Shown here piece after piece: positions 16,070 through 24,335 of a stretch of DNA of 64,000 bases. The notes under the pieces are model-generated. The model saw nothing but the letters and a program-made list of their open reading frames with translations, was not told the origin of the DNA and made no database searches. This DNA comes from a virus: positions 1 through 64,000 of IMG/VR virus record IMGVR_UViG_3300046791_000499, one strand, 5' to 3'. Within the stretch, counting starts at the first letter, position 1; the number at the start of each line of letters is the position of its first letter. Both the position numbers and the translations under genes were made by a program.

Positions 16070-17263
16070 GTGACCCATGTGACAGACGTCGACTGGTTCA
16101 ATATCAAGGCCGCGGCGTGGATTTACCGGCTGCCAGAGTCACGGAAGGGCCTATGCGCCGGGTGCAAGGTCATCATCCAAATCCTCTGGAACCGAGTCAA
16201 CGGTTCGGTGGAGTCCGACACTACGCACGCCCAGTCCCCGTGGGTCTCCGTGGAGACGCTTGCCGAGCAATGCGGGGCCAAGCCGGACACCGTTCAGGCG
16301 AGGCTCGACAAGCTGACGGCTCTCGGTTGGATCCGTAGGCACAAGGGTCGGCGCCTGCTCGCGTGGGGGCGTCCGTTCCCCAAGCCAGAGGCCAGTCCGG
16401 GCCTGGCGGATTCACCAGAGGCAGCCAGTGTCAGCGAGACCGGGCCAGGATTCGAGTCCTCCACAAGTGAAGCCGGGCGCCGGGATTCGAGTCCTCCCGC
16501 GCCGGGATTCGAGTCCTCCCGCGCCGGGATTCGAGTCCTCCCGCGCCGGGATTCGAGTCCCGAGGATCAACCCAATAACCAAGCCATTGAACCAAGCCAA
16601 GACCAACCCAAGGTCGATGAGACTCTCGCCCCAGCGAGTAGGCCGAGTCTGCTGACGGACACTGCGCCACCCGCGAGGCGTCGGCGCAAGCGCGTCGACT
16701 CCACGCAAGAGTCTCTGCCCATACCCGGCACCGAACCGCCGGAGCAGGTCAAGGCCGACCAGGCCCAGCTTGTGGCGGATCGCCTGTGGTCTCGGCAGGC
16801 CGAGACCCGCGCGGCCCTCAAGATGCCGGTGACCGGTACGAAGTCGGTGCTCGATGCCAACCGCCGAGGGAAAATCAACACGCGGATCGCCGACTACGGT
16901 CTCGACGCCTGTTATCGTGTGATCGAGGTCGATGCTTCGGATTGCTTGAAGCAGGGTCGCGGTGGGTCGTCTTGGGGATACTGGAATCTCGACACCCCAT
17001 TCAGGAACGCGACAAATTTTGAACAGCGGCTCAACCGCTGGCGAGATGACGGAAAGCACGTCCCGTGGGGTGCACCATCGCGACGAGACCAGTCTTGGTC
17101 GCAGGGCTCCGGGATCGGCTCCCGCGAAGCACACCGAGCCCAGCGCGAGAAGTTGGAGCGCGAGGCCACCGAGCGGGGCGAGACCATCCCGGACGAGGTC
17201 GGCTACTGCGACAACGACGATGACTGCAGCAACGATGAGCGCATGGAGGCGGTCCACCAATGA
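16070..17263 (+). CDS. Replication initiator-like protein (winged helix, iteron-containing gene)
   Basis: 397 residues from GTG 16070 with GGAGG five bases upstream. Residues ~20-100 form a winged-helix domain (VSVETLAEQCGAKPDTVQAR, then LGWIRRHKGRRLL) like phage O/RepA-type initiators. Residues ~120-190 are a disordered Ser/Pro linker in which five DNA repeats lie. The C-terminal part has GYWNLDTPF and a charged tail. Gene order (initiator, helicase loader, DnaB) is that of lambda O-P modules, where the origin lies within the O gene. Linked to the loader gene by ATGA overlap. Confidence 0.72.
   Translation: MTHVTDVDWFNIKAAAWIYRLPESRKGLCAGCKVIIQILWNRVNGSVESDTTHAQSPWVSVETLAEQCGAKPDTVQARLDKLTALGWIRRHKGRRLLAWGRPFPKPEASPGLADSPEAASVSETGPGFESSTSEAGRRDSSPPAPGFESSRAGIRVLPRRDSSPEDQPNNQAIEPSQDQPKVDETLAPASRPSLLTDTAPPARRRRKRVDSTQESLPIPGTEPPEQVKADQAQLVADRLWSRQAETRAALKMPVTGTKSVLDANRRGKINTRIADYGLDACYRVIEVDASDCLKQGRGGSSWGYWNLDTPFRNATNFEQRLNRWRDDGKHVPWGAPSRRDQSWSQGSGIGSREAHRAQREKLEREATERGETIPDEVGYCDNDDDCSNDERMEAVHQ
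16448..16560 (+). repeat. Five iterons: candidate replication origin
   Basis: The 12-mer GGATTCGAGTCC occurs at 16448, 16483, 16505, 16527 and 16549; the last four are at exact 22-base steps (two helical turns) with CTCCCGCGCC between. The 12-mer is an imperfect palindrome (GGA, TCGA, TCC). Because 22 is not a multiple of three, successive copies are read in different frames (GFESS, RRDSS, GIRVL), so the DNA, not the peptide, is conserved. Confidence 0.8.
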
Positions 17264-18195
17264 CCAGCACAACGGCTACGGCCGCAGCCCTGCTCACGCT
17301 CACCAAGCACAAGCGTGAGCGCGCGGCCGGTCATGTTGCGAGCTTCAAGCGGATCCAGTCGCAGCTCGGAGACGACGTCGCTGCTTGGGCCTACGCGGAC
17401 AAGGGCATCGGGCCCGGCTTGCGGGCCCCGTGTGCGACCGCGACTGAGTTGGCGAAATGGGATCCCAGCGCGGGCGATTGGTGCCGAGTGATCAGCGGCT
17501 CGCAGGGGACGGGAAAAAGCGTCACGGCTGCTCGGTATGTCGCAGAGCACGGCGGGATGATGGTCAGTGCCGTGTCGGCTGACGCATGGGGATTCGGCGG
17601 AGGTCGACCCCTACTCGCCGCGATGGAAGCACCGTGGCTGCTGATCGACGACCTCGGAGAGAGCAAGACCCGGCCGGGAGACGGGAACCTCGGCACGTTG
17701 ATTGCCGAGCGCTACGCCAAACGATCTCGCTGCTACCTGGTGATCACGACCGTACTGACCCCGGAGCAGATCGAGCAGCGCTACGGCGAGAACGTCTCGT
17801 CGAGGTTGCGGCCTCACATCATTCAATTGTTCGCACGAGAGACGGCCGACCGGCGAGGCACTACACCGCCAGTGCTCACGGGGTTCAACCGGGAGATGGA
17901 GATCGCATGGTACGGCGAGCGAGTCGAATACGCTGCTGCAGGCGTGCTCGAACTCGGCGCAGCGACCGAGGCAATCACCCGACTGGCCGAGGTCACCGGG
18001 GTCGATCTCGCCGGGGAGAAGATGAACGCCGCCTTGGCTGGCGAGGCGGAGCGTCAAGAGACGCTCGCCCGGCTCGGCTCGGCGACGATCGCAGCGCTCG
18101 GGGCACCCGTGCTTCGGCTTGTGCCGCCACATGATCCACGCGGCGATGATCTGCTGGAGTGGATCGACTCGCTCGATTCGGGGGCCACCAAGTGA
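17260..18195 (+). CDS. AAA+ helicase loader (DnaC/P-like)
   Basis: 311 residues. Walker A GSQGTGKS (~82-89), Walker B WLLIDDLGE (~125-133), and a sensor-type VITTVL then SRLRPH, as in DnaC/IstB loaders. Loaders place DnaB-type helicase on melted origin DNA. GGAGG precedes ATG 17260, and the stop overlaps the DnaB start as GTGA, so stoichiometric co-translation is likely. Confidence 0.85.
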   Translation: MTSTTATAAALLTLTKHKRERAAGHVASFKRIQSQLGDDVAAWAYADKGIGPGLRAPCATATELAKWDPSAGDWCRVISGSQGTGKSVTAARYVAEHGGMMVSAVSADAWGFGGGRPLLAAMEAPWLLIDDLGESKTRPGDGNLGTLIAERYAKRSRCYLVITTVLTPEQIEQRYGENVSSRLRPHIIQLFARETADRRGTTPPVLTGFNREMEIAWYGERVEYAAAGVLELGAATEAITRLAEVTGVDLAGEKMNAALAGEAERQETLARLGSATIAALGAPVLRLVPPHDPRGDDLLEWIDSLDSGATK

Positions 18196-19640
18196 ATCTG
18201 ACGACGTCATCCGAACGAGCACTCATTGGCGGCACGCTGGACCGCGGCGCTGTCGAACTGTCATTGGTACGCAGCGAGGTCAAGCCGGACATGTTCTCGT
18301 GCGATCCGGTTCGCGCCGTGCTCGAGGCTGCATGCGCCGTAGTGGACGGTGGCCGCGAGCTGACGATCGTCGAAGTCGCCTCGGCGCTCGAGCAGGCGGG
18401 GAGCCTCGATGCGGTTGGTGGGCTGCGCGGGCTCGACGAACTTCGGAGCGAAGCCCGACCGATCGGCGAACGGGAGGCACTACTGCGTCACGTTCGAGAT
18501 GCCGCGCAACTTCGCAAGGTCGGGGCCAAGGCGGCCAAACTCGGTGCTGCTGCTGCGCATCCGCTGGCGATCGCAAATCCAAGTCGGTACTTCGCCGCGA
18601 TCACGGCGATGTCCAACGAAGTCCAGGGCTCGATCAGCACTGGGACCGCGAGCGCGGCTCAGGGTTGCCGGGCTTCGATGGAAGCCCTTCTCGCGCGAGG
18701 CAAGCGGGTCAGCGCATCGCCGACGGGTGTCTCCGCCTTGGATCGACTTCTCAATCCTGGGATCAAGCGCAAGAAGACGTACTTGGTCGCAGCCCGACCA
18801 GGCTGCGGCAAGTCTGCGCTCGCTGTTCAGGCCATCGGCGTCGGTGCGAGTGCTGGCCACCCGCAACTGTTCTTCTCGTGCGAGATGCCGCTGTCCGACG
18901 TCTTCGATCGCATCGTGGTCCAGCGGACGCGGATCGACTCGGAGCGCTACGAAGTGGGGACCGGCGCGAACGGGCTCAGCGAAGCCGAGTTTCGGCTGGT
19001 GATCTCGGAGATGGACCGCGTCTCGCAGTTGCCGATCTGGACGATCGACGACGAATCCGAACTCGGGTCGATGTTGGCCAAGAGCAAGGTCTGGCTGGAT
19101 ACGGTGGCCTGGCCCTGGATCGAGCAGCACCGAGGCGAACCCGGGCCCGACGGCCGGGAGATGGATCTCGTGCCCGTGGTCGGTATCGACTACTTCCAAC
19201 GGTGCTGGCTCGACGGCAAGTGGGGCACGACCGAGGAGATGTTCGCTACCATGTCCAAGCGGATCGCCAACTTCGCGCGCAAGGAGAACTGCGCGATGAA
19301 GGTCATGGTCCAGGCCAACAAGGATAACGTGAAGGAGAACCGACCGCCCCGCGCCTCCGACATGAAGTACTGCGACGCGCTCGCGGCCGACGCCGACGTG
19401 GTGATCCTGCTGCATCGCAACCTCGGAGCGGACACGAGCGACCCCAGCGAGACCGCGATCGACGAGCGCGGCCGGTCCGTCGAGGAGCCGGCGATGATCA
19501 TCGTGGACAAGCACCGAGGCGGCCGGGTCGGTGTTGCGTGGGCGACATGGCACGGTCCAACGGTCCGGTTCTCCGACCGCGAGCACGAGGGCCCGTGGGT
19601 CCCGAAGGCCGTGGCGGCCGGGAAGCCAGGCCGCCGATGA
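18192..19640 (+). CDS. dnaB: Replicative DNA helicase, DnaB-like
   Basis: 482 residues from GTG 18192. N-terminal DnaB domain begins SSERALIGGTL; a linker is followed by the RecA-like core with LDRLLNPGIKR, Walker A AARPGCGKSAL (~206), FFSCEMP, Walker B VVGIDYFQRC and the late motif DADVVILLHR. It should unwind the fork after loading at the iteron origin. P8 lies just past its stop, starting the next unit. Confidence 0.92.
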   Translation: MNLTTSSERALIGGTLDRGAVELSLVRSEVKPDMFSCDPVRAVLEAACAVVDGGRELTIVEVASALEQAGSLDAVGGLRGLDELRSEARPIGEREALLRHVRDAAQLRKVGAKAAKLGAAAAHPLAIANPSRYFAAITAMSNEVQGSISTGTASAAQGCRASMEALLARGKRVSASPTGVSALDRLLNPGIKRKKTYLVAARPGCGKSALAVQAIGVGASAGHPQLFFSCEMPLSDVFDRIVVQRTRIDSERYEVGTGANGLSEAEFRLVISEMDRVSQLPIWTIDDESELGSMLAKSKVWLDTVAWPWIEQHRGEPGPDGREMDLVPVVGIDYFQRCWLDGKWGTTEEMFATMSKRIANFARKENCAMKVMVQANKDNVKENRPPRASDMKYCDALAADADVVILLHRNLGADTSDPSETAIDERGRSVEEPAMIIVDKHRGGRVGVAWATWHGPTVRFSDREHEGPWVPKAVAAGKPGRR

Positions 19641-19645
19641 GCCCG

Positions 19646-19671
19646 GGAATGCCGGACCAGGCTGCGAGGTC
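19646..19671 (+). promoter_or_regulatory. Candidate promoter P8
   Basis: GGAATG-N16-GGTC just downstream of the dnaB stop (19640). ATG 19691 is 45 bases from the first G, giving a short leader with AGGGG. Confidence 0.65.
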
Positions 19672-19690
19672 AGGGGTCCGAAGCCTACCC

Positions 19691-20374
19691 ATGGACCTGT
19701 CCAAGTATCCGATCGAGACTCGCGCACGAGCTGCGCTTCGGATCACCGCGGACCTGTACGCCAAGGCGCAGGCCGGGCCGAGCGAGACCCCAAAGTACGA
19801 GGCCCGGCGCATTGCGTTCTTGAAGGTTCGCCCTGCCGTCGTGCTGACGGCCGAGCGAGCCATCTTCCGGGCGTCCAGCGAAGCCCTCCTCGCCGCTGCC
19901 GAGTCCGCGAACGGCCAGGCGCCCGACGAAGCCGATCCGAGGCAAGCCCTCATCGACGCCCTGCTCCGCATCGCCAAGGTCCAGGACGATGAGTTCGCAG
20001 CCGAGTGCGCAGCCGTCGACGAAGGCGAGTTGGCCGTCCAACGGTTGCTCGAGCACGCCATCTCCAAGCTGAGCAGCAAGCCGGAGCGCAGGCCCGGTAT
20101 CCGCCTGACCTCGGCCCCGTGCGACCACGGACTTGTCCAAGGGCGCATGCGATTCGACTCGTGTGCCGATGGACCCGACCCGTGCCTCGCCGCCGTTCGC
20201 TTGGTCGAAGCCGAAGTGCGAGCAGGGCTCAGCGGACCCAGGGCGCCATTGCCCGTACCTCGTGATACTCCAGAGACCGAAACCCTCGCCAAAGACATCC
20301 TCTCACACGACGAGCCCCACCATGAGCAGCCAACAAGCTACCGCCAACAACGTGATCAGCATGCCCACCCCTGA
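19691..20374 (+). CDS. Hypothetical protein
   Basis: 227 residues from ATG 19691; ATG 19637, which overlaps the dnaB stop, is an alternative start but would place P8 inside the gene. Helical, Ala/Glu-rich to ~150, then a less ordered tail whose end overlaps the next gene. No family recognised. Confidence 0.6.
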   Translation: MDLSKYPIETRARAALRITADLYAKAQAGPSETPKYEARRIAFLKVRPAVVLTAERAIFRASSEALLAAAESANGQAPDEADPRQALIDALLRIAKVQDDEFAAECAAVDEGELAVQRLLEHAISKLSSKPERRPGIRLTSAPCDHGLVQGRMRFDSCADGPDPCLAAVRLVEAEVRAGLSGPRAPLPVPRDTPETETLAKDILSHDEPHHEQPTSYRQQRDQHAHP

Positions 20375-21038
20375 CCCCCGAGACACCCATGTCCGCGCCT
20401 TCGCTGGCATGCGTGCTCTCTACATGATCAAAGAGAAGCTCATCGCCGCTCAGGCTGTGGCCAAGGCGGACTGGAAAGAGAAGAAGTCGGCCGCGACCAA
20501 GGAGTACCGCGAGCCGATCCGAGACCAGTTCGACGCGATCGTGGGCGTGAACATCGACCTGTCCGGCAAGGACAAGGGCACGCAGACGATGAAAACGAAC
20601 TACGCGGAAGCGTTCATCGTGGTTGTCCGCGGTGTGAAAAATTACGACAACGTGAAGTCCGATGCCGATGCGGACAAAAAAGCACGCAAGGATCGCATCG
20701 ACGCGATGGAGATGGCGATCAAGGAATGCGTCAGCGCGGCGACCGTGAATCCCAACCAGGGCAGCCTCTTTCCGCCTACCGGCGGCTCCGTCGATGGGCT
20801 GGCGTGGGCGAGCGCGGCGACCCGCGCCGCGATGTTCACGTCGCTCAAGGAACTCGATCGAGACAAGGTCACGCTCGATTGCTTCCAAGAGAGCCTCTTG
20901 CTCGATCTCGGCGGCGCGGGGATCGAGGAACTCGACCTCGGGCTGGATGCGTCCACGGCGGTCGAAGCCGATGGCGTCGAAGCCGAGCCACCCACGGAAG
21001 GTGAGGGCGCCAGCGATGATGACCTTGGGTTCGACTAG
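20322..21038 (+). CDS. Hypothetical acidic-tailed protein
   Basis: About 238 residues starting MSSQQATANN. Lys/Glu-rich helical first half (KADWKEKKSAATKEYREP), Gly-Gly turn, and a very acidic C-terminus (EGEGASDDDLGFD) reminiscent of SSB-type interaction tails, but no OB-fold motif is visible. Could be a DNA-binding partner of the replication or recombination proteins; inference only. Start lies inside the end of the previous gene. Confidence 0.6.
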   Translation: MSSQQATANNVISMPTPDPRDTHVRAFAGMRALYMIKEKLIAAQAVAKADWKEKKSAATKEYREPIRDQFDAIVGVNIDLSGKDKGTQTMKTNYAEAFIVVVRGVKNYDNVKSDADADKKARKDRIDAMEMAIKECVSAATVNPNQGSLFPPTGGSVDGLAWASAATRAAMFTSLKELDRDKVTLDCFQESLLLDLGGAGIEELDLGLDASTAVEADGVEAEPPTEGEGASDDDLGFD

Positions 21039-21117
21039 GTCGCGGTGGCCAGTCTACGCGGCCGTGTCCGGTTTCGTGGCGTTCATCCTTTCGCTCATCG
21101 TGAGGCTGATCGGATGA
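21016..21117 (+). CDS. Single-pass small membrane protein
   Basis: 33 residues (starting MMTLGSTRSRW) with one hydrophobic segment (VYAAVSGFVAFILSLIVRLI). It starts inside the acidic-tail gene and its stop overlaps the next start as ATGA. Too short for family assignment. Confidence 0.5.
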   Translation: MMTLGSTRSRWPVYAAVSGFVAFILSLIVRLIG

Positions 21118-21512
21118 CCGCCGCGATGACATGGCTCGAGATCACGGCCGCGGTATTCGAGGGGCTACTGCTTCCAGCCGAGCACGCGGATCCCTGGAAA
21201 CTCGACCGCGTCAGCCCCGGGATCGAGGCAGCCGCGTTGCTGATCTGCGCGATCGGTCGCTGCGAGGCACACACCGGACTGCGCCCCAACCAGGTCACCA
21301 CGTCGGTCCAGCCGACGTTCGTGGCCAGGTACCTCGGGGCCGATGACCGAAGCGCGGTGCTTGAGTCGTGGCCAGGCGAGGATGATCCCGCCGAGGTCGT
21401 GCTTGGGCTTTCATCCGAGACAGCAAACGAGGCGCGCACACTGGCGCGCGATGCCGCGACCGACGACGCGCCGTTCTTGCGCATGGCTGAGTTTCTACGA
21501 GGGGAGCCATGA
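21114..21512 (+). CDS. Hypothetical protein
   Basis: 132 residues, ATGA overlaps on both sides. Helical, with PGIEAAALLICAIGRCEAH near the centre. No family recognised; the position directly before the MazG-like gene suggests joint expression. Confidence 0.6.
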   Translation: MTAAMTWLEITAAVFEGLLLPAEHADPWKLDRVSPGIEAAALLICAIGRCEAHTGLRPNQVTTSVQPTFVARYLGADDRSAVLESWPGEDDPAEVVLGLSSETANEARTLARDAATDDAPFLRMAEFLRGEP

Positions 21513-21889
21513 CAGATCACGACGAGCAGGCCGACCTCGGCCAAGCGGTCGCCGATGTCGATCGGCGGCTCCGCGTGTCGTGGCCATCGTCATACACGGC
21601 CAGCGGGCTCCTCTCGCACCTCCGGGGTGAGCTTCGCGAGATCGAGCAAGCCGTGCTCGATGCAGACGGCCGGCCGAGCATGAACGGTGAGGTCGTCGAG
21701 GAGTGCGGCGACGCGATGTTGCTGCTCGGGCGGCTGGCGATGATGTACGGCGCCAAGTCTGCACTCGAGCCCCTGGCCCTTGCGGTGCGCAAGACATGCC
21801 GGCGACTCGAGCACTTCGAGCAGTTGGTCAGGTCATCCCCACCTGCAGAGGCTTGGCGTGTGGCGAAGATATTAGCGAGGCGCAAATGA
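21509..21889 (+). CDS. MazG/DUF550-like nucleotide pyrophosphohydrolase
   Basis: 126 residues. LLSHLRGELREIE followed by EVVEECGDAMLLLGRLA matches the ExxE...ExxD metal-site pattern of MazG-like enzymes, with HL.EEL..I as in DUF550. Such enzymes cleave dNTPs to dNMPs. In Z-DNA phages MazZ, of this superfamily, supplies dGMP to PurZ, so this gene and the one at 14514 may form one pathway. Substrate unproven. Confidence 0.6.
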   Translation: MTDHDEQADLGQAVADVDRRLRVSWPSSYTASGLLSHLRGELREIEQAVLDADGRPSMNGEVVEECGDAMLLLGRLAMMYGAKSALEPLALAVRKTCRRLEHFEQLVRSSPPAEAWRVAKILARRK

Positions 21890-21935
21890 GCGTGGGGCCG
21901 ACGGGCAATAAGGGTCAATCCATGTTATACTCGTT

Positions 21936-22778
21936 ATGTTGATTCGGACGTACAAATACCCGCTGAGGCCAACTGCTGCCCAGCGGGCAGGGTTCGAGCG
22001 GTGGCTCGGCCAGAGCTGCGAACTCTACAATGCCGCGCTGGAGCAGCGTATTACTGGGTACCGACGTACGGGCAAGAGCGTCACATACAACGACCAAACG
22101 AGGCAACTGACCGAGTTGCGCAACGCTGAGCCGGAGTTCGGAGCGTTGCCGGTCCGGGTCCAACGCTCGGCCCTGCGTCGGCTCGACAAAGCATTTCAGG
22201 CGTTCTTTGGTCGAGTGAAGTCCAAGGCATCGAAGGCAGGCTTCCCACGTTTTCGGGCGCGGGCGCGCTACGACACATTTGGCATAGGCCGGGTGGGGCC
22301 CCGGCTGGACCAGGCCGATTCGAGCACCGGCCACCTACGTGTGGCCGCTCTTGGCCTGGTCCGGTTTCGCATGCGCCACGAAATGATCGGAGACGTCCGA
22401 GACGTCACGATCACGAAAGACAGCCGGGGTCGGTGGTTCGTGTGCTTCGCCTGCGATGTGGGCGAAGCGCCGCCGAAACGAACGGTGACCACCGCGGTGG
22501 GCATCGACCTCGGGCTGTCGTCGTTCGCTACGCTCACCGACGGGTCCGAGATCGCAAACCCACGCCACACCCGGACCGCCGCCGAGTCGCTGGCTCGTGC
22601 GCAACGCGTACTCTCGCGCAAGTCGAGGGGCAGCCGCTCGCGGGCGAAAGCGAAGGCTGCGGTCGCCCGCGTGCACGAGCGCATCCGCAACGCGCGACGC
22701 GACTTCCACTACAAGACGGCGCGAGCGCTGGTCGAACGCTACGACCTCATCGCGCATGAAGATCTGTCGATCGCCAGG
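21936..22778 (+). pseudogene. tnpB: TnpB RNA-guided nuclease, N-terminal part
   Basis: TnpB is the RuvC-type nuclease of IS200/IS605 and IS607 elements. Present here: the N-terminal region (MLIRTYKYPLRPTAAQ, KAFQAFFGRVKSK), RuvC-I GIDLGLSSFATL with the catalytic Asp, and RuvC-II LIAHEDLSIAR with the Glu. After AGG (22778) the frame passes without stop into the folE2 C-terminus. The rest of TnpB resumes at 23583. Upstream (21890-21935) is unusually A/T-rich. No TnpA gene is seen. Confidence 0.9.
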
Positions 22779-22862
22779 AACATCGAGTCCATCCACAACC
22801 ACTCGGCCTTCGCCCAGGTTACGTGGTCGCGCGAGCACGGCTTCGTGGGGACCAGGCCATGA
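22779..22862 (+). pseudogene. folE2: FolE2 C-terminal fragment in frame with TnpB
   Basis: IESIHNHSAFAQVTW is the conserved FolE2 C-terminus, which is missing from the folE2 locus at 3666. It is fused in frame to TnpB residue Arg281. The stop TGA overlaps an ATG. Confidence 0.88.
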
Positions 22863-22988
22863 AGAACTCGGCTGCCAGCCGGTCGCCGCCCATCTCGTCG
22901 ACGATGATCCCGATCTCCCAACGGACCTGCTCCTGGTGAGCGTCTCGCTCGGCCCTGTTGCGCAGCCATGACGGCAAGCGCTTGGTCA
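22862..22988. repeat. Copy 2 of exact 127-base direct repeat
   Basis: Identical to bases 1-127. Its reading frame of sense is the minus strand, as in the secreted-protein gene, yet here it is wedged between the folE2 end and the dpdA beginning, so it looks out of place. Confidence 0.97.
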
Positions 22989-23582
22989 AGTTCTTCCTGC
23001 CCGATAGCCGCGACTCGGTCGACACCACGTTCGACTTCACCAAGGAGACCCGCTCGCCGGACCGGATCCCGCGCGATGAACTCTACATCCACGAGATGCT
23101 CGACCGATCCGTGGATGGGCTGCTCGTCTCCTACGCGGGGCTCCGCGATGGCAGGTACTCGGCCGCGGCTCGACGTCGGTTCATGCGTGAAGGCGCCCGT
23201 GGGTTCTTCCGCGCGGCTCCGTGGATGAGTTTCATGGGGGACCCCGGCGCGTTCTCCTACATCAAGGAGTCCGAGCCCCCGGTCACCGTCTCCGAGGTCG
23301 CCGAATTCTACGGGTCCGTGGGGATCGATCTCGGCATGGCCGTCGACCACATCGTGAGCGGGTACTCCGACGAGCTGTTCGAGGATCCCGATCCCGAGCA
23401 GCAGCGACGCTATGATCTGACGCTCGCGCTCGCCAGCGACTTTCTCGCGGCCGCGAAGCCCCACGCGTTCGAGCCCGTCGGCGTCGTCCAGGGTTGGAGC
23501 CCTGCCTCCTACGCTCGCGCCGCTGCCGAACTCCAGCGCATGGGCTACGGCTACCTCGCGCTCGGCGGCCTGGTCAGGCTCA
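22983..23582 (+). pseudogene. dpdA: DpdA-like transglycosylase, N-terminal part
   Basis: The frame reads VKFFLPDSRDSVDTTFDF, HEMLDRS, DGLLVSYAGL, then APWMSFMGDPGAFSYI and VGIDLGMAVDHIVSGYSD and GYLALGGLVRL, the first half of the TGT/DpdA barrel. It is truncated at the TnpB join (23583). TTG 22983 is the nearest start; the native start may have been lost at the repeat boundary. Joining CTCA (23579-23582) to ATGACC (3667) restores an uninterrupted DpdA frame. Confidence 0.88.
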
Positions 23583-23891
23583 ATGGTTCATGGAAACCTG
23601 GCAAAGAGCATCCACGACGTGGGTTGGGCTCAGTTCATCACGATCCTGCACTGCAAAGCGGAAGAAGCTGGCGTGCATGTGGTCGCGGTGGACCCCAGGA
23701 ATACCACGCGTGAGTGCTCGAACTGTGGTGCGATCGTCCCCAAAGGACTGGGCGATCGCATCCATTCCTGTGACTGCGGCCTGACGTTGGGGCGCGATCA
23801 CAACGCTGCAATTAATGTCCTTGCCCGTGGCTTACGGGCGGTACCCGGCGGTGACGTCGGACCAGGGCCGCATCTGCGGCAGAGCCCGTGA
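23583..23891 (+). pseudogene. tnpB: TnpB C-terminal part with zinc ribbon
   Basis: From ATG 23583: NLAKSIHDVGWAQF, VVAVDPRNTTRECSNCG, then HSCDCGLTLGRDHNAA, i.e. the RuvC-III Asp and the four-Cys zinc ribbon. Fused to 21936-22778 through AAG it makes a normal TnpB. A guide (omega) RNA would be expected at this 3' end, but I cannot define it. The stop overlaps the next start as GTGA. Confidence 0.88.
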
Positions 23892-24289
23892 GTCGCATGA
23901 TCCCGATCGGCGTTGAGATCCCAGCCGAGCAACTCCCCAACCTCGTGTTCGTGCGGGTGCTCGAGCAGTGGGAGGGCGAGCTACTCGGCACCCTGCGCGA
24001 GCCCACGACCGGCGCGGTGTGGCTGCGCAGTTGGGTCTCGTGCGACGCGACCGCGCATCGCTGGCTTTACTGGCGGGTCACCCCATCGTCGCTGGTCGAG
24101 TACCTGGACATGCGGCTGACGTTCCTCGCGCTGATCAAGTCGGCCGTGGGGGCGATGTACCTACGCGACGTCGAGGATGGGGCCGTGCACCGGACGGCGA
24201 CAGTCGAGTTCGACGAGCTTCCGGGAGGGTACCTGCCCAAGCCTGAGTGCTTGCCCGGCCCCATCCTGACGGACTGGCCAGCCGAGTAG
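23888..24289 (+). CDS. Hypothetical protein
   Basis: 133 residues from GTG 23888 (ATG 23897 is an alternative). Beta-rich with WEGELLGTLRE and RWLYWRVTPSS. The coupling to the tnpB stop may be fortuitous. No family recognised. Confidence 0.6.
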   Translation: MSRMIPIGVEIPAEQLPNLVFVRVLEQWEGELLGTLREPTTGAVWLRSWVSCDATAHRWLYWRVTPSSLVEYLDMRLTFLALIKSAVGAMYLRDVEDGAVHRTATVEFDELPGGYLPKPECLPGPILTDWPAE

Positions 24290-24300
24290 AGCGGGCTGCT

Positions 24301-24326
24301 GAAATGCAACCCGCGGATGGTCGGTA
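24301..24326 (+). promoter_or_regulatory. Candidate leaderless promoter P9
   Basis: GAAATG-N16-GGTA, nine bases to ATG 24336 (35). One mismatch in the -35-like block. Confidence 0.6.
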
Positions 24327-24335
24327 GGTGGGAGC

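Noticed and set aside
16448-16560. CRISPR array
   Set aside because: Repeats are 12 bases with ~10-base identical spacers; there are no unique spacers and no cas genes. The iteron explanation fits better.
22958-23713. Intact 251-residue DpdA
   Set aside because: Residues after GGLVRL are TnpB DNA read out of frame, and the zinc and nucleophile motifs are missing; they lie at 3696-5054.
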